From the NCBI RefSeq assembly GCF_902829255.1, contig NZ_CADEPK010000021.1, positions 22,995 through 86,994 on the forward strand: DNA of 64,000 nt, given 5' to 3'. Every line of letters begins with the position of its first letter. Positions within the stretch are counted from its first letter, which is position 1. Positions 15,897-25,362 of the stretch are shown here, piece by piece. The notes under the pieces were generated by a model. That model ran no database searches and was not told the DNA's origin. It saw only the letters and a list, made by a program, of their open reading frames with translations. The position numbers and the translations under genes are program-made. This DNA is from Metabacillus niabensis (lineage in GTDB: Bacteria > Bacillota > Bacilli > Bacillales > Bacillaceae).

Positions 15897-18074
15897 GTGA
15901 ATATTTTAATTACTGGTGGATATGGATTTATCGGATCCTTTATTGCCGAGAGATTTTATAAAGAGAATCACTCTATTTATATTATTGATAATCTCTCAAC
16001 TGGAAAAAAAGAGAACATTAAATTTAAGCATAAATTTTTAATTGCTAATATTGAAGATGAGCGTTGTGAGGCATTTTTCAAATCACATAATATTGATGTC
16101 GTTATCCATTGTGCTGCGCAAACTTATGTGAAGAGATCGATTGAAGAACCGATGAAGGATACGTCGTCAAACGTTATGGGGCTTATGAATATTTTACACT
16201 TGTCGAAACAGTATAATGTGAAAAAGTTTGTTTTTTGTTCTTCAGCCGCTATTTATGGAGATAATCAATCGTTACCATTAACAGAGGACCTAGAAGGAGA
16301 TCCGATTTCTCCATACGGTATAAATAAGTGGACAGGGGAGCTTTATTGTAATAAATGGGACGAGCTTTACGGTGTTTCCACACTTATTTTCCGTTTTTCT
16401 AACGTATATGGCCCAAGGCAGCATGTTAGTGAAGAAAGCAGTGTGATTACGTATTTTACGAAGCAAATCCTTGCAGGACAACCAATTACCGTTCATGGCG
16501 ATGGGGAACAAACAAGAGATTTTATTTACGTAGGAGATGTTGCAGAGGCCATTTATCGAGGGGTAATCAGCGAATTATCTGGTGTATATAATTTGTCTAC
16601 TGGATTAGAGGTTACGATTAATCAATTAATTGAAGAATTTAGTCAACATAGTGAGATTAAAGGGATTGAACATATTGATGCTCGTTCAGGTGATATTAGA
16701 AGATCAACGCTTGATAATTCCAAACTAAAAAAAGACCTCGATTGGGTTCCGAAATATTATCTTGCAGACGGGCTCGCAAAAGTAATTGATTTTTATCAAG
16801 CTCAGCCTGCTCAATCTATCGAAGCTACTAAAGGAAAAGAGAAAAAGAAAGCGAATCAAAAGATTCCTTTCCTATCATTTATAGAAAATCTCATTTTGTT
16901 TGCAATTTTCTGTGCTGCTTCCTACTTTATAACTCCTTATGTCGATACGGTTGATTTATGGTTAATTTATATTTTGCTTTCCGCAATTCTTTTTGAAAAA
17001 ACACAAATCATTTTTTCCGTCGTTTTTGCTATCGCGGTCCACGTTTATTTGATGGCTTCTCAAGGTAAAATATGGACTTCGATTTTTGTTGATAATTCTC
17101 TTCTTGCAACCTTTACGATTTACTTATTAGTTGGCTTAATTGTTAGCTACAAGCTTGAAAGAGGAAGAATTGAATTCGAATTTACAAAAGATGAATTAGC
17201 TTCAACACAAAATAAGTATGAATTTTTATCGACGATCCATAAGGATACTCTTCAAGTAAAGGAAGAGCTAAAGGAACAAATTTTAAGAACCGAAGATAGT
17301 ATCGGGACGATATTTCAAGCAATTAAGGAGCTTGATAAATTAGAGCCTGAGGCATTATTTAATGGGGCTATTCACGTATTAGAGAAAACACTTAAATCGA
17401 AGCGATTTGCGATTTATTTTGTCAATTCAAATGGTTATATGAGGCTAGCGGTAAAATCTTCTGATCCGTCCTTTCAACCGAGTGCTTCATTAAAAAGAGA
17501 AAAAAATGACTTGATTGATAAGGCCATTCTTCATCAAGAAATTTATTATAACCGAAGCCTAGAAATCGATGCGCCACTATTTGTTTCACCAATTGTTCAA
17601 AACGAACAAACGATTGCTGTCATCATTTGTTATGAAGTAGAGTTTCACCGATTAAATCTCTCCTATCAAAATTTAGTAGAGGTCGTTAGTCGTCTTATTA
17701 CTTCATCATTAGCGCGGGCAAATGAATATATTCACGAGATTAATAATGAACGTTATATGGAAGGGACAAATGCGCTTAAGCCTGTTTATTTCCAAAGAAT
17801 TCTTGAAAATAAGGTTGAAACGATGGATGAGCTTGGAATACCATTCGTTATGCTAGAGGTTCAAACGAGCGATTATTCAGCAGAAAATCTCCAAAAGATA
17901 AGCGCACTGCTTCGCATCAATGATCACTTAGGATTTAGTGAGCAAGATAAATTGTTTATTTTACTTTCAAATACAGATGTACAGGATGCGAAATTTGTTA
18001 TTGAGAGATTTAAATTACAAGGAATAAAAGTGATCGTCCATGATAAGGAGGAACAAATCCTCCATGTTAACTAA
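15897..18074 (+). CDS. PelX-PelD fusion: nucleotide-sugar epimerase joined to a c-di-GMP receptor membrane protein
   Basis: 725 residues. Residues 1-~310 are an NAD-dependent extended SDR epimerase: dinucleotide motif GGYGFIG, SSAAIYG and the catalytic YGINK (Y-x-x-x-K). This part resembles UDP-GlcNAc C4-epimerases (PelX type), which supply UDP-GalNAc. After a basic linker come about four transmembrane helices (~325-430), a coiled-coil segment, a GAF-like region (~470-600) and a degenerate GGDEF domain. The GGDEF part lacks the GGDEF sequence but keeps an RxxD inhibitory-site motif (R673-I-N-D676), the c-di-GMP contact in PelD. Start GTG 15897 follows GGGGAG and begins exactly at the epimerase strand; the upstream frame runs through the repeat. 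It overlaps pelE by 11 bases. Domain order and operon context support the call; the fusion is unusual. Confidence 0.85.
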   Translation: MNILITGGYGFIGSFIAERFYKENHSIYIIDNLSTGKKENIKFKHKFLIANIEDERCEAFFKSHNIDVVIHCAAQTYVKRSIEEPMKDTSSNVMGLMNILHLSKQYNVKKFVFCSSAAIYGDNQSLPLTEDLEGDPISPYGINKWTGELYCNKWDELYGVSTLIFRFSNVYGPRQHVSEESSVITYFTKQILAGQPITVHGDGEQTRDFIYVGDVAEAIYRGVISELSGVYNLSTGLEVTINQLIEEFSQHSEIKGIEHIDARSGDIRRSTLDNSKLKKDLDWVPKYYLADGLAKVIDFYQAQPAQSIEATKGKEKKKANQKIPFLSFIENLILFAIFCAASYFITPYVDTVDLWLIYILLSAILFEKTQIIFSVVFAIAVHVYLMASQGKIWTSIFVDNSLLATFTIYLLVGLIVSYKLERGRIEFEFTKDELASTQNKYEFLSTIHKDTLQVKEELKEQILRTEDSIGTIFQAIKELDKLEPEALFNGAIHVLEKTLKSKRFAIYFVNSNGYMRLAVKSSDPSFQPSASLKREKNDLIDKAILHQEIYYNRSLEIDAPLFVSPIVQNEQTIAVIICYEVEFHRLNLSYQNLVEVVSRLITSSLARANEYIHEINNERYMEGTNALKPVYFQRILENKVETMDELGIPFVMLEVQTSDYSAENLQKISALLRINDHLGFSEQDKLFILLSNTDVQDAKFVIERFKLQGIKVIVHDKEEQILHVN

Positions 18075-18954
18075 CGCTTTACTGATTTATTATTTGTTAT
18101 CAATTATCTATATTTGTTTGCTCGTTATTTTTAAAAGGGAAAATTTCCTTATTCAAGCATTTATTCTCCTTTCATGCCCTTTTATAAGTCTATTATTCAT
18201 TTACGCTATGTCAAAAAAGAAGTATTCTAAAAATCTTCTTCCTGATTGGCTTTTGAGCCGTGAGCAATATGACGACCTTGTGTTTAAGTCTCCGAATATT
18301 GAAGTGGAAACGAACATTATTCCATTTAATGATGCGCTTGTTTTGAATGATAATAAAACAAAGCGGAGAATGTTAATTGACTTATTAAAAGGGGAATTTT
18401 CAACAAATATTGACGCCCTTGAGCTTGCACTGAAAAGCGATGATTCTGAAACGTCTCATTATGCCGCAACAGCTGTGCAGCAGGCGAAAAGTGATTTAAT
18501 GAAAACGATGAGAAAATTAGAAGAGGAAATCGACAATGCCGAGACAGATAGTAGATTGCTAGAGGATTATCGAGATATCTTAAAGCAGTACATTCGGATT
18601 GAATTTTTAGATAAACAAACGCGTAAAAGATATATGTATACGTATCTTGCGACCTTAAGTAAATTAATTATACTCTCACCGGATAGTAGTAAGCTAAATT
18701 ATATGGAGAAAATAGACGTAGCCATTTCCCTTCATGAATATCGAGAGGCATTAGAAGCAGCGAATCAATTTTTGGCTGTATTCCCAGACAAAGAGGAAGC
18801 TTATTTTGCCGCTATGAATATTCACTATGTCATGAAAAATAGAGAGGGATTTAACGAAATTGTTGGTAGACTACGAGGATCCGAAATTAGGCTTTCACCG
18901 GATAAGTTGAATCAATTAAGATTCTGGATACAAGGTGATGGAAATGAACTATAG
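18064..18954 (+). CDS. pelE: PelE-like membrane protein with TPR-type helices
   Basis: 296 residues. Two transmembrane helices lie at the N terminus (LLIYYLLSIIYICLLVIF and FILLSCPFISLLFIYAM), followed by a cytoplasmic helical region with repeat-like segments resembling tetratricopeptide repeats (EALEAANQFLAVFPDKEEAY). In known Pel systems PelE is an inner-membrane component that joins PelD, PelF and PelG. Sequence conservation of PelE is low, so the call rests on architecture and on its place between pelD and pelA. ATG 18064 is served by AAGGAGG at 18046-18052; it overlaps the upstream gene by 11 bases and the downstream gene by 11 bases. Confidence 0.78.
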   Translation: MLTNALLIYYLLSIIYICLLVIFKRENFLIQAFILLSCPFISLLFIYAMSKKKYSKNLLPDWLLSREQYDDLVFKSPNIEVETNIIPFNDALVLNDNKTKRRMLIDLLKGEFSTNIDALELALKSDDSETSHYAATAVQQAKSDLMKTMRKLEEEIDNAETDSRLLEDYRDILKQYIRIEFLDKQTRKRYMYTYLATLSKLIILSPDSSKLNYMEKIDVAISLHEYREALEAANQFLAVFPDKEEAYFAAMNIHYVMKNREGFNEIVGRLRGSEIRLSPDKLNQLRFWIQGDGNEL

Positions 18955-20656
18955 CTTTAAAATTGAAAAAAGTCTGTACATGATGATCGCATTAGTCGCA
19001 ATAATTGGCTTTCTCTTCATCATTATCCGGTCTGATTTGATATTAAGCCATGGGTATATGAAAGAGGAGAAGATGCTGAGCGCACCTATCGAGAATAAGG
19101 AGGATTTGAGTGGTTATAAGCGCTCGTCCTTCTTACTTCTTGAAGGTGATGATCAGCCTGAGCTTGCGAAAACGTTAAAAAACAACTTAGAAAAGATCGG
19201 TAAGAATGTGACACAGCAGCAAATTGGTGAAGGCTCAATCGTAACCGATCATACAGATGGAATTATTATTGCAACTGAGAAGATTGATGAGCTAAAAGAC
19301 ATTCAAGCTTTATTAGACTATGTAAAATCTGGAGGTAGTCTGTTCTTTGCCATTAGGCCATCTCCAGGCACTGCTCTATCGGCTTTATATCAGCAGGTAG
19401 GTATTGTCGAAGTTGGTGGCTTTATTGAGACGACAGGGATAGAATTGACAGAACCAATGATAGGTCAGGCAACTTCCATGTCGTTTGAATCAGAGGATAT
19501 CCGTAATTCATCATTAGCACTTAGAGTTGGGAAACAAGCAACTGTTTATGCGAAATCAACAGATGATTTACCGCTTTTATGGTCAACAAACTATGGAGAG
19601 GGCATGTTTGTTTTCTTTAATGGAACGATGTTTACCGATCCATCCCAAGGTGGTCTTTTTATAAAGGGAATTCAGCTAATGGTTCCTGAATTTATTTATC
19701 CTGTTATTAATGCCAAAGTAACCGCTTTGGAGGGGTTCCCGTTTCCAGTTCCAAATGGTCAACATGAAGGGATGACAAATGAGGAAATGCTGCGAAATAT
19801 CATATGGGCGGATTTACAACGGGTAGAGGCTAAATATGATCTGAACTATACAGCATCTTATGTTTCGGCATTCGATAAGTTAACGAAAAAACCTGGACGA
19901 GATGAATTAGCAAAAATGCAAGAAAATACCGTTCTCTATGGAAGAGAACTATTGCGAATGGGCGGAGAAATAGGTGTTCAAGGATATCATCATGCTCCGT
20001 TAACTGAAGTGAGTAAGTCTGATACAAGAGAGCAAATGGAGATAACAGCAGAACAACTCGAAGGAGCACTACCCGGCTATCGTGTAAGCACGTATATACC
20101 AGTTGACCAAAATGAACCATTAACACATTTACCATTCATTCATGAAGTGTTTCCTGAGTTAAAAGCTGTCTTAGCAAATGTGGAGCAGCCATCTATGAAC
20201 GATGGTGTTGCTGTTCTACCAAAGCAGCTAAATGGCTTTGTTGATGATCCGTCGTTAAAATGGGAGGCATTTAATGGGTTGCTAATGTCTGGTTTTATGT
20301 CTGAATCCTTACATTTACAATCCCTTCTTCTAGAGGATGAGGATATAGATCGCTCGCTATTACAATTTGAAACTCAGCAAAAAGAATTAAAAAATAATTT
20401 TCCGTGGTTACGAAATCAAACAATTTCTGACGTAGCAAAGGGCGTCGAAAACCATGTGAATACCGTTGTATATGAGGAACATACAAAGAATGGAATCACA
20501 TTCCACTTAAATCAAATTCAGGAGCCTGCTTACTTCTACTTTTCTTCTAATAGAAAAGTAGAATCAACAGAGAATTGTGTCGTAACAACCATTGGACCTA
20601 ATCTATATTTGGTTGAAACGAATCACTTAACTTTTCATATAAGATTGGGTGAATAA
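18944..20656 (+). CDS. pelA: PelA-type polysaccharide deacetylase, membrane-anchored, without hydrolase domain
   Basis: 570 residues. One N-terminal transmembrane helix (MMIALVAIIGFLFIIIRS) anchors it outside the cell. A Rossmann-like region follows (LLLEGDDQPELAKTLKNNL, IIIATEKI, LLDYVKSGGSLFF), then a C-terminal deacetylase-like barrel with a candidate histidine pair in GVQGYHHAPL. Pseudomonas PelA carries a GH166 hydrolase and a CE18 deacetylase; here no hydrolase domain is visible at either end, as in the deacetylase-only PelA of Gram-positive pel loci. It would remove acetyl groups from GalNAc-rich Pel. Metal ligands are not all identifiable by eye. ATG 18944 follows AAGGTGAT; translational coupling to pelE is likely. 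Confidence 0.78.
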   Translation: MNYSFKIEKSLYMMIALVAIIGFLFIIIRSDLILSHGYMKEEKMLSAPIENKEDLSGYKRSSFLLLEGDDQPELAKTLKNNLEKIGKNVTQQQIGEGSIVTDHTDGIIIATEKIDELKDIQALLDYVKSGGSLFFAIRPSPGTALSALYQQVGIVEVGGFIETTGIELTEPMIGQATSMSFESEDIRNSSLALRVGKQATVYAKSTDDLPLLWSTNYGEGMFVFFNGTMFTDPSQGGLFIKGIQLMVPEFIYPVINAKVTALEGFPFPVPNGQHEGMTNEEMLRNIIWADLQRVEAKYDLNYTASYVSAFDKLTKKPGRDELAKMQENTVLYGRELLRMGGEIGVQGYHHAPLTEVSKSDTREQMEITAEQLEGALPGYRVSTYIPVDQNEPLTHLPFIHEVFPELKAVLANVEQPSMNDGVAVLPKQLNGFVDDPSLKWEAFNGLLMSGFMSESLHLQSLLLEDEDIDRSLLQFETQQKELKNNFPWLRNQTISDVAKGVENHVNTVVYEEHTKNGITFHLNQIQEPAYFYFSSNRKVESTENCVVTTIGPNLYLVETNHLTFHIRLGE

Positions 20657-20657
20657 A

Positions 20658-22076
20658 ATGAAGATTTGTTTACTAACCGAAGGATCCTATCCTTATGTAA
20701 CAGGAGGGGTTTCGAGTTGGATACAATCAATGATGACAAATATGCCGCAACATGAATTTATTATCGTATCAATTTCGGCAAAAAAGGAGCAAGAGATGGT
20801 ATCTCGTTATGAAGCTCCGAAAAACTTAGTTAAAATTTATGATATTTATCTTGATTCATTTCTTGAAGAAAATATCGAATCCGGCAAACGTTATGACATT
20901 TTAGACGAAGAAAAGGAGGCATTCCGTTCTTTAATCGGAGGGAAGGAAATCAATTGGCCTGTTTTGTTTAATTTGCTTGTAAGCGATCGGATCGATTCCA
21001 TTTTGAATTTTCTAGCTAGTAAGGACTTTTTTGATATTGTCTATGACCTATGCAAAAAGGAATTTGTTCATGTCCCTTTCACAGATATGTTTTGGGCGCT
21101 TCGCTCAATGGTTCTGCCATTATTTATTTGCATTCAACAAAAAATACCTGAGGCAGATTTATATCACAGTGTTTCGACTGGCTACGCAGGTGTGCTAGGG
21201 GCGTTAGCAAAGCATCAATATCACAAGCCGTTTCTATTAACGGAGCATGGGATCTATACTCGTGAAAGAGAAGAGGAAATCATTAAAGCGGAATGGATTA
21301 AAGGGTATTTTAAGGATATTTGGATCAATTATTTTTATAATTTATCAAACTGTGCCTATGAATATGCAAATGAAGTAACATCATTGTTTGAAAAAAATCG
21401 GGAAATTCAAATAGAGCTTGGCTGTCCGCGGGAAAAAACAAGGGTGATTCCAAATGGTATTGATGTAGCTCGCTACAATGTAAAGAATCGCGAGAAAAAG
21501 GATGGAATTCATATCGGTGCCGTTATCCGTGTTGTTCCAATTAAGGATATTAAAACAATGCTGCAAAGCTTTTCGATTGTTCAACAAGAGCTGCCAAACG
21601 CAACCTTTTATATCATTGGACCAACTGATGAAGATCTAGAATACTATCATGAGTGTCTCGATTTAGCTGAACGATTAGAGCTGAAAAACGTTATTTTTAC
21701 TGGTGAAGCAAATGTAAGTGACTATTTAAAATTCCTCGATATCCTTGTTTTATCCAGCATTAGTGAAGGGCAGCCTCTTGTGATTCTTGAAGGATTTGCG
21801 ATGGGCATCCCATATGTAACAACAGATGTTGGCGGATGTTCAGAGTTGATATTAGGGACAAATGACGCTTTTGGCCGTGCTGGTACTGTTGTCCCTGTGA
21901 TGCACTTTCATTTAATGGCAGAGGAAATCATTGAAATCGTAAGCAATCAGGAAAAGCGAAAAGAATATGGGAAAAATGGATTAAATAGAGTGCGAGAATT
22001 GTATACAATCGAACAAATGATTAGTAGGTATGATTCATGTTATGAAAGGTGGAGCAATACGACATGGCCGGAATAG
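20658..22076 (+). CDS. pelF: PelF, GT4 glycosyltransferase (Pel polymerase)
   Basis: 472 residues, cytoplasmic. The N terminus MKICLLTEGSYPYVTGGVSSW is the hallmark of PelF, and the C-terminal GT-B half has the sugar-nucleotide motif SEGQPLVILEGFAMG (E-x7-E). IPNGIDVARY and FTGEANVSDYL are also typical. PelF polymerises the polysaccharide from UDP-sugars, with UDP-GalNAc the expected donor made by the fused epimerase upstream. ATG 20658 begins the conserved N terminus; GGGTGA before it gives the ribosome site, and only one base separates it from the pelA stop. Confidence 0.93.
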   Translation: MKICLLTEGSYPYVTGGVSSWIQSMMTNMPQHEFIIVSISAKKEQEMVSRYEAPKNLVKIYDIYLDSFLEENIESGKRYDILDEEKEAFRSLIGGKEINWPVLFNLLVSDRIDSILNFLASKDFFDIVYDLCKKEFVHVPFTDMFWALRSMVLPLFICIQQKIPEADLYHSVSTGYAGVLGALAKHQYHKPFLLTEHGIYTREREEEIIKAEWIKGYFKDIWINYFYNLSNCAYEYANEVTSLFEKNREIQIELGCPREKTRVIPNGIDVARYNVKNREKKDGIHIGAVIRVVPIKDIKTMLQSFSIVQQELPNATFYIIGPTDEDLEYYHECLDLAERLELKNVIFTGEANVSDYLKFLDILVLSSISEGQPLVILEGFAMGIPYVTTDVGGCSELILGTNDAFGRAGTVVPVMHFHLMAEEIIEIVSNQEKRKEYGKNGLNRVRELYTIEQMISRYDSCYERWSNTTWPE

Positions 22077-23485
22077 GATTTCAACTGAAAGCATTATATG
22101 AACAATCCTCTTTTATAGGAAAGCTTCGAGCTTATGGGTATTCAACTATTACTGCCGTCGGGCCGATGCTCCTTTCGATCATCCTTATCACGTGCTCTAA
22201 GGAATGGCTCATGCATTTGCATGTACCTTCGGGTGATGTAAATTTGTTTATGGCTGCTATCCAATATGCATTTGTCTTTTCACAGCTTTTAACAGGTGGA
22301 TTTGTTTTCATCATATCCCGATATGTAGCCGATCAAACATTTATGAAAAAAGAGGAAAATGTGCTTTCTTCGATGTATGGCACAATTGGAATTGTTGTAT
22401 TTTTAGGGTTGATTGCTTCAGTCTTATTTTATTGGACATCCCCTCTACCATTGTTATTTAAGCTCCTTTCTTATCTCTTTTTTACTGAGCTAAATATCAT
22501 TTGGATCCTTTCAATGTATGTTTCTGCATTAAAGGACTATAAAAAAATTGTAAAGAGCTATTTGATTGGAGTTATCATTGCTGGAATTAGTATTTGGGTG
22601 ATGACTGAGGTTTTTCATTATACGAATGTCAATGCAATGCTTTTCTGTCTTGTGCTAGGATTTTTTTGCATTATGATGCTGTTAATGCATGATATTGCGA
22701 AATATTTCCAAGTGAACAATAAACGTTATTTTCAATTTCTCGTTTATCTTGAAAAACATCCAGCTTTGTTTTTAATAGGTGTATTTTATTACTTCGGGCT
22801 GTATGGTCATAATTTAGCGGTATGGCTTGGAGAAAGAAAAATCATTGTGGGAGATACATTTGTCATGGCGCCATCCTATGATACGCCGGTGTTCTATGCC
22901 TATTTGAGTATCATGCCTGCACTAATCCTGTTTATGGTAACTGTTGAAACAACATTTTATGACTCGTATAAAAAATACTATGGCCGGATCTTAAATGGCT
23001 ACCCTTTAGAAGATATAGAAAATGCTAAGCATGAAATGTTTCGAGTGTTGAAGCATGAGATTTTATTTTTGTCACAAGTACAACTGTTAGTTACATTTAT
23101 CTTTTTATTTATTGGTGTCCGCTTTCTTCCTTTCTTAGGTATGACACAGGAACAAATTGATATTTTTATGATTGTCGTACTAGGCAGTTGGTTCTTAAGT
23201 TTAGTCATTACTCTTTTCTTAATTCTTCTTTATTTTGATGAAAAAAGGGCGGCATGCTGGCTAATTGGCACATATGCGATTTTAAGCTTTTTGCTAACGT
23301 TTATTTCGATGAAGATCTTTCATCATTATGGAGCAGGTATGTTTGTTGCATCCTTGGTGGCATTGATTATCGGCTGCCGGATCTTCATGAATCGATTAAA
23401 TGAAATTGATTATACAACATTTTGCTCACAGCCTATTGTTTATCGTGAATCTGTAACAAAAATGGAGAGATTTTTTAAGGTTTAA
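22064..23485 (+). CDS. pelG: PelG, membrane transport component of Pel synthesis
   Basis: 473 residues with about twelve hydrophobic helices and the PelG opening MAGIGFQLKALYEQ, then the long conserved YGYSTITAVGPM segment. PelG belongs to the polysaccharide-transporter/MOP-like exporters and forms the membrane channel with PelD, PelE and PelF. ATG 22064 follows AAAGGTGGAG and overlaps pelF by 13 bases. In a Gram-positive cell no outer-membrane PelB/PelC is expected, and none is present. Confidence 0.93.
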   Translation: MAGIGFQLKALYEQSSFIGKLRAYGYSTITAVGPMLLSIILITCSKEWLMHLHVPSGDVNLFMAAIQYAFVFSQLLTGGFVFIISRYVADQTFMKKEENVLSSMYGTIGIVVFLGLIASVLFYWTSPLPLLFKLLSYLFFTELNIIWILSMYVSALKDYKKIVKSYLIGVIIAGISIWVMTEVFHYTNVNAMLFCLVLGFFCIMMLLMHDIAKYFQVNNKRYFQFLVYLEKHPALFLIGVFYYFGLYGHNLAVWLGERKIIVGDTFVMAPSYDTPVFYAYLSIMPALILFMVTVETTFYDSYKKYYGRILNGYPLEDIENAKHEMFRVLKHEILFLSQVQLLVTFIFLFIGVRFLPFLGMTQEQIDIFMIVVLGSWFLSLVITLFLILLYFDEKRAACWLIGTYAILSFLLTFISMKIFHHYGAGMFVASLVALIIGCRIFMNRLNEIDYTTFCSQPIVYRESVTKMERFFKV

Positions 23486-23554
23486 GAAAGTATTGCTTTT
23501 TTGAGGTCACAAGTCAAATCAGAATTAAGGTAAAGAACACCTTTTATTCTGATT

Positions 23555-23584
23555 CGCCTTGTTTGCCCGAAGCTGAACAAGGCG
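23555..23584. other. GC-rich hairpin between pelG and cotH-like gene
   Basis: Stem CGCCTTGTT (23555-23563) pairs with AACAAGGCG (23576-23584) around a 12-nt loop. There is no T tract, so it is not a standard terminator. It may mark an mRNA processing site or set relative expression of the synthase genes and the CotH/VTC/DUF4956 genes. Confidence 0.55.
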
Positions 23585-23634
23585 CTTGCGCATTTCTAAA
23601 GAGTCGGCGGCATGTAGGAAAAGGAGAGAGGTAT

Positions 23635-25362
23635 GTGAAGAAAATACCATACTTGAAAACATCGTTAGTTTTCATTGTCATTTTTATTATGCTATTGATG
23701 ATAAAAACCTTTGCTTCTGAACAAGGAGAGGTCGTTCAAGAAAAAACAGCGTCAGTTGACAAGGTTGAAAAAATCGATGAAACACTTGTGGAAGATAAGC
23801 GTGTTTATGAAGACCATAATGGAAATGAATTAAAGCATGTATATATAACAATTTTTGATCAAGAAACAGTTCCAGAAAATGATATTACCTTCTATGAATT
23901 AAATGAATCATATAAAGAATATAGCAATCTCGATGATGGCCCAAAGCTGGATATTTTATTTCAAACAGGTACGTCTGAAGGACCGGAAAAAAGTGGGTTT
24001 ATCGAGTCAGGCAAAAGTGCACCAAATGCTACCATTGAACTGCGGGGACGATCAAGTAGACTTGAGGCACAAAAGTCATATAAAATTCGCTTAGGTGATA
24101 ATGGTGGCTTATGGTACGGACAGTCTGTGCTGAATTTGAATAAGCATGCCGATGATAAAACACGTGTCCGAAATAAGCTAGCCTTTGATTATTTTAAGGA
24201 AATTCCTGATTTAATTAGTTTACGAACAGATTTTGTTCAGCTTCATGTAAAGGATTTAACGAATCCTAATTCAACGGGCAGTTTTGAGGACTATGGTCTA
24301 TACACACATATCGAACAGCTAAACGAAGATGCTCTTGCGGCTAGAGGTCTTAACCCGGATGGCCATTTATATAAGGCGGAAAACTTTGAATTTTATCGAT
24401 ACCCGGATAAGCTGAAGCTTTCAACAGATCCTGAATATGATAAAAAGGCATTCGAATCTGTTTTAAAAATAAGCGGCAATGAGCAGCATGATGAATTACT
24501 TAAAATGCTTGATGATGTAAATGATCTTTCGAAGCCATTTGACGAAGTATTTGCTAAATATTTTAATGAGGATAACTATTTAACATGGTTAGCTGTCAAT
24601 ATTTTATTCGGTAACTATGACACGATGTCGACAAATTATTATTTGTACAGCCCTCTTAATTCTGATAAGTGGTACTTTATCCCTTGGGATTTTGATAAAG
24701 CTTTAGGGCGAGATGCAGAAAGAACCGATAATTTTCCAGATTGGCAAATGGGGATCCAACGTTATTGGGGTACTGTGATTCATAAGCGATACCTTAGTGA
24801 TCCTGAAAATGTGGAAAAACTAACGGCAAAAATAACTGAGCTTTCGTCAATCATTAATGAAGAGTCAACGAAAAGCAAAATAGATTCCTATTATCCAACG
24901 ATTAAACCATTTGTTGTGAAAAACCCTGATCTGAAATATTTAAACATTGAAGCATCTGCATTTGACAGTCATTATCAAGAGCTTAAAGGTGTCACAACCC
25001 GTTATGAAAAATTATATAAAGAATCGTTAGAGCATCCAATGCCGATTTTCTTAAATTATCAAAGAGAAAACAATAAGGATCGTTTTACATGGGAGCATTC
25101 ACATGATTTACAAGGTGATTTGCTAACATATGAATTTCAATTAAGCAAAGATCCATCTTTTCAGTCGACCATCGTTGATATAAAAGATGCGAAAAACTTT
25201 ACTTATGAAATGGACCCACTATCTCCAGGGCGTTACTATTGGCGTGTCCACATTAAAGACGAAAAGGGAAATACGCAAATCCCATTTGATTACTTTAAGG
25301 ATAATTCAAGGGTTGTTCATTGGGGTATACAAGAAATTATCGTGAAAAAGGGAGAAAGTTAA
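23635..25362 (+). CDS. CotH-type kinase family protein, membrane-anchored
   Basis: 575 residues. An N-terminal helix (TSLVFIVIFIMLLMI) anchors it outside. The CotH kinase core runs from about residue 85 to 440: ATIELRGRSSR, DKTRVRNKLAFDYF, HIEQLNEDALAARG, WLAVNILFGNYDT and the metal-binding WYFIPWDFDKALG. A C-terminal fibronectin-like segment follows (TYEFQLSKDPSF, PGRYYWRVHIKD). CotH in spores is a protein kinase acting on coat proteins; the extracellular members linked to polysaccharide loci are uncharacterised. Start GTG 23635 follows AAGGAGAG; the longer frame would place 24 residues before the membrane helix. It is directly followed, without a gap, by the VTC gene. Confidence 0.88.
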   Translation: MKKIPYLKTSLVFIVIFIMLLMIKTFASEQGEVVQEKTASVDKVEKIDETLVEDKRVYEDHNGNELKHVYITIFDQETVPENDITFYELNESYKEYSNLDDGPKLDILFQTGTSEGPEKSGFIESGKSAPNATIELRGRSSRLEAQKSYKIRLGDNGGLWYGQSVLNLNKHADDKTRVRNKLAFDYFKEIPDLISLRTDFVQLHVKDLTNPNSTGSFEDYGLYTHIEQLNEDALAARGLNPDGHLYKAENFEFYRYPDKLKLSTDPEYDKKAFESVLKISGNEQHDELLKMLDDVNDLSKPFDEVFAKYFNEDNYLTWLAVNILFGNYDTMSTNYYLYSPLNSDKWYFIPWDFDKALGRDAERTDNFPDWQMGIQRYWGTVIHKRYLSDPENVEKLTAKITELSSIINEESTKSKIDSYYPTIKPFVVKNPDLKYLNIEASAFDSHYQELKGVTTRYEKLYKESLEHPMPIFLNYQRENNKDRFTWEHSHDLQGDLLTYEFQLSKDPSFQSTIVDIKDAKNFTYEMDPLSPGRYYWRVHIKDEKGNTQIPFDYFKDNSRVVHWGIQEIIVKKGES

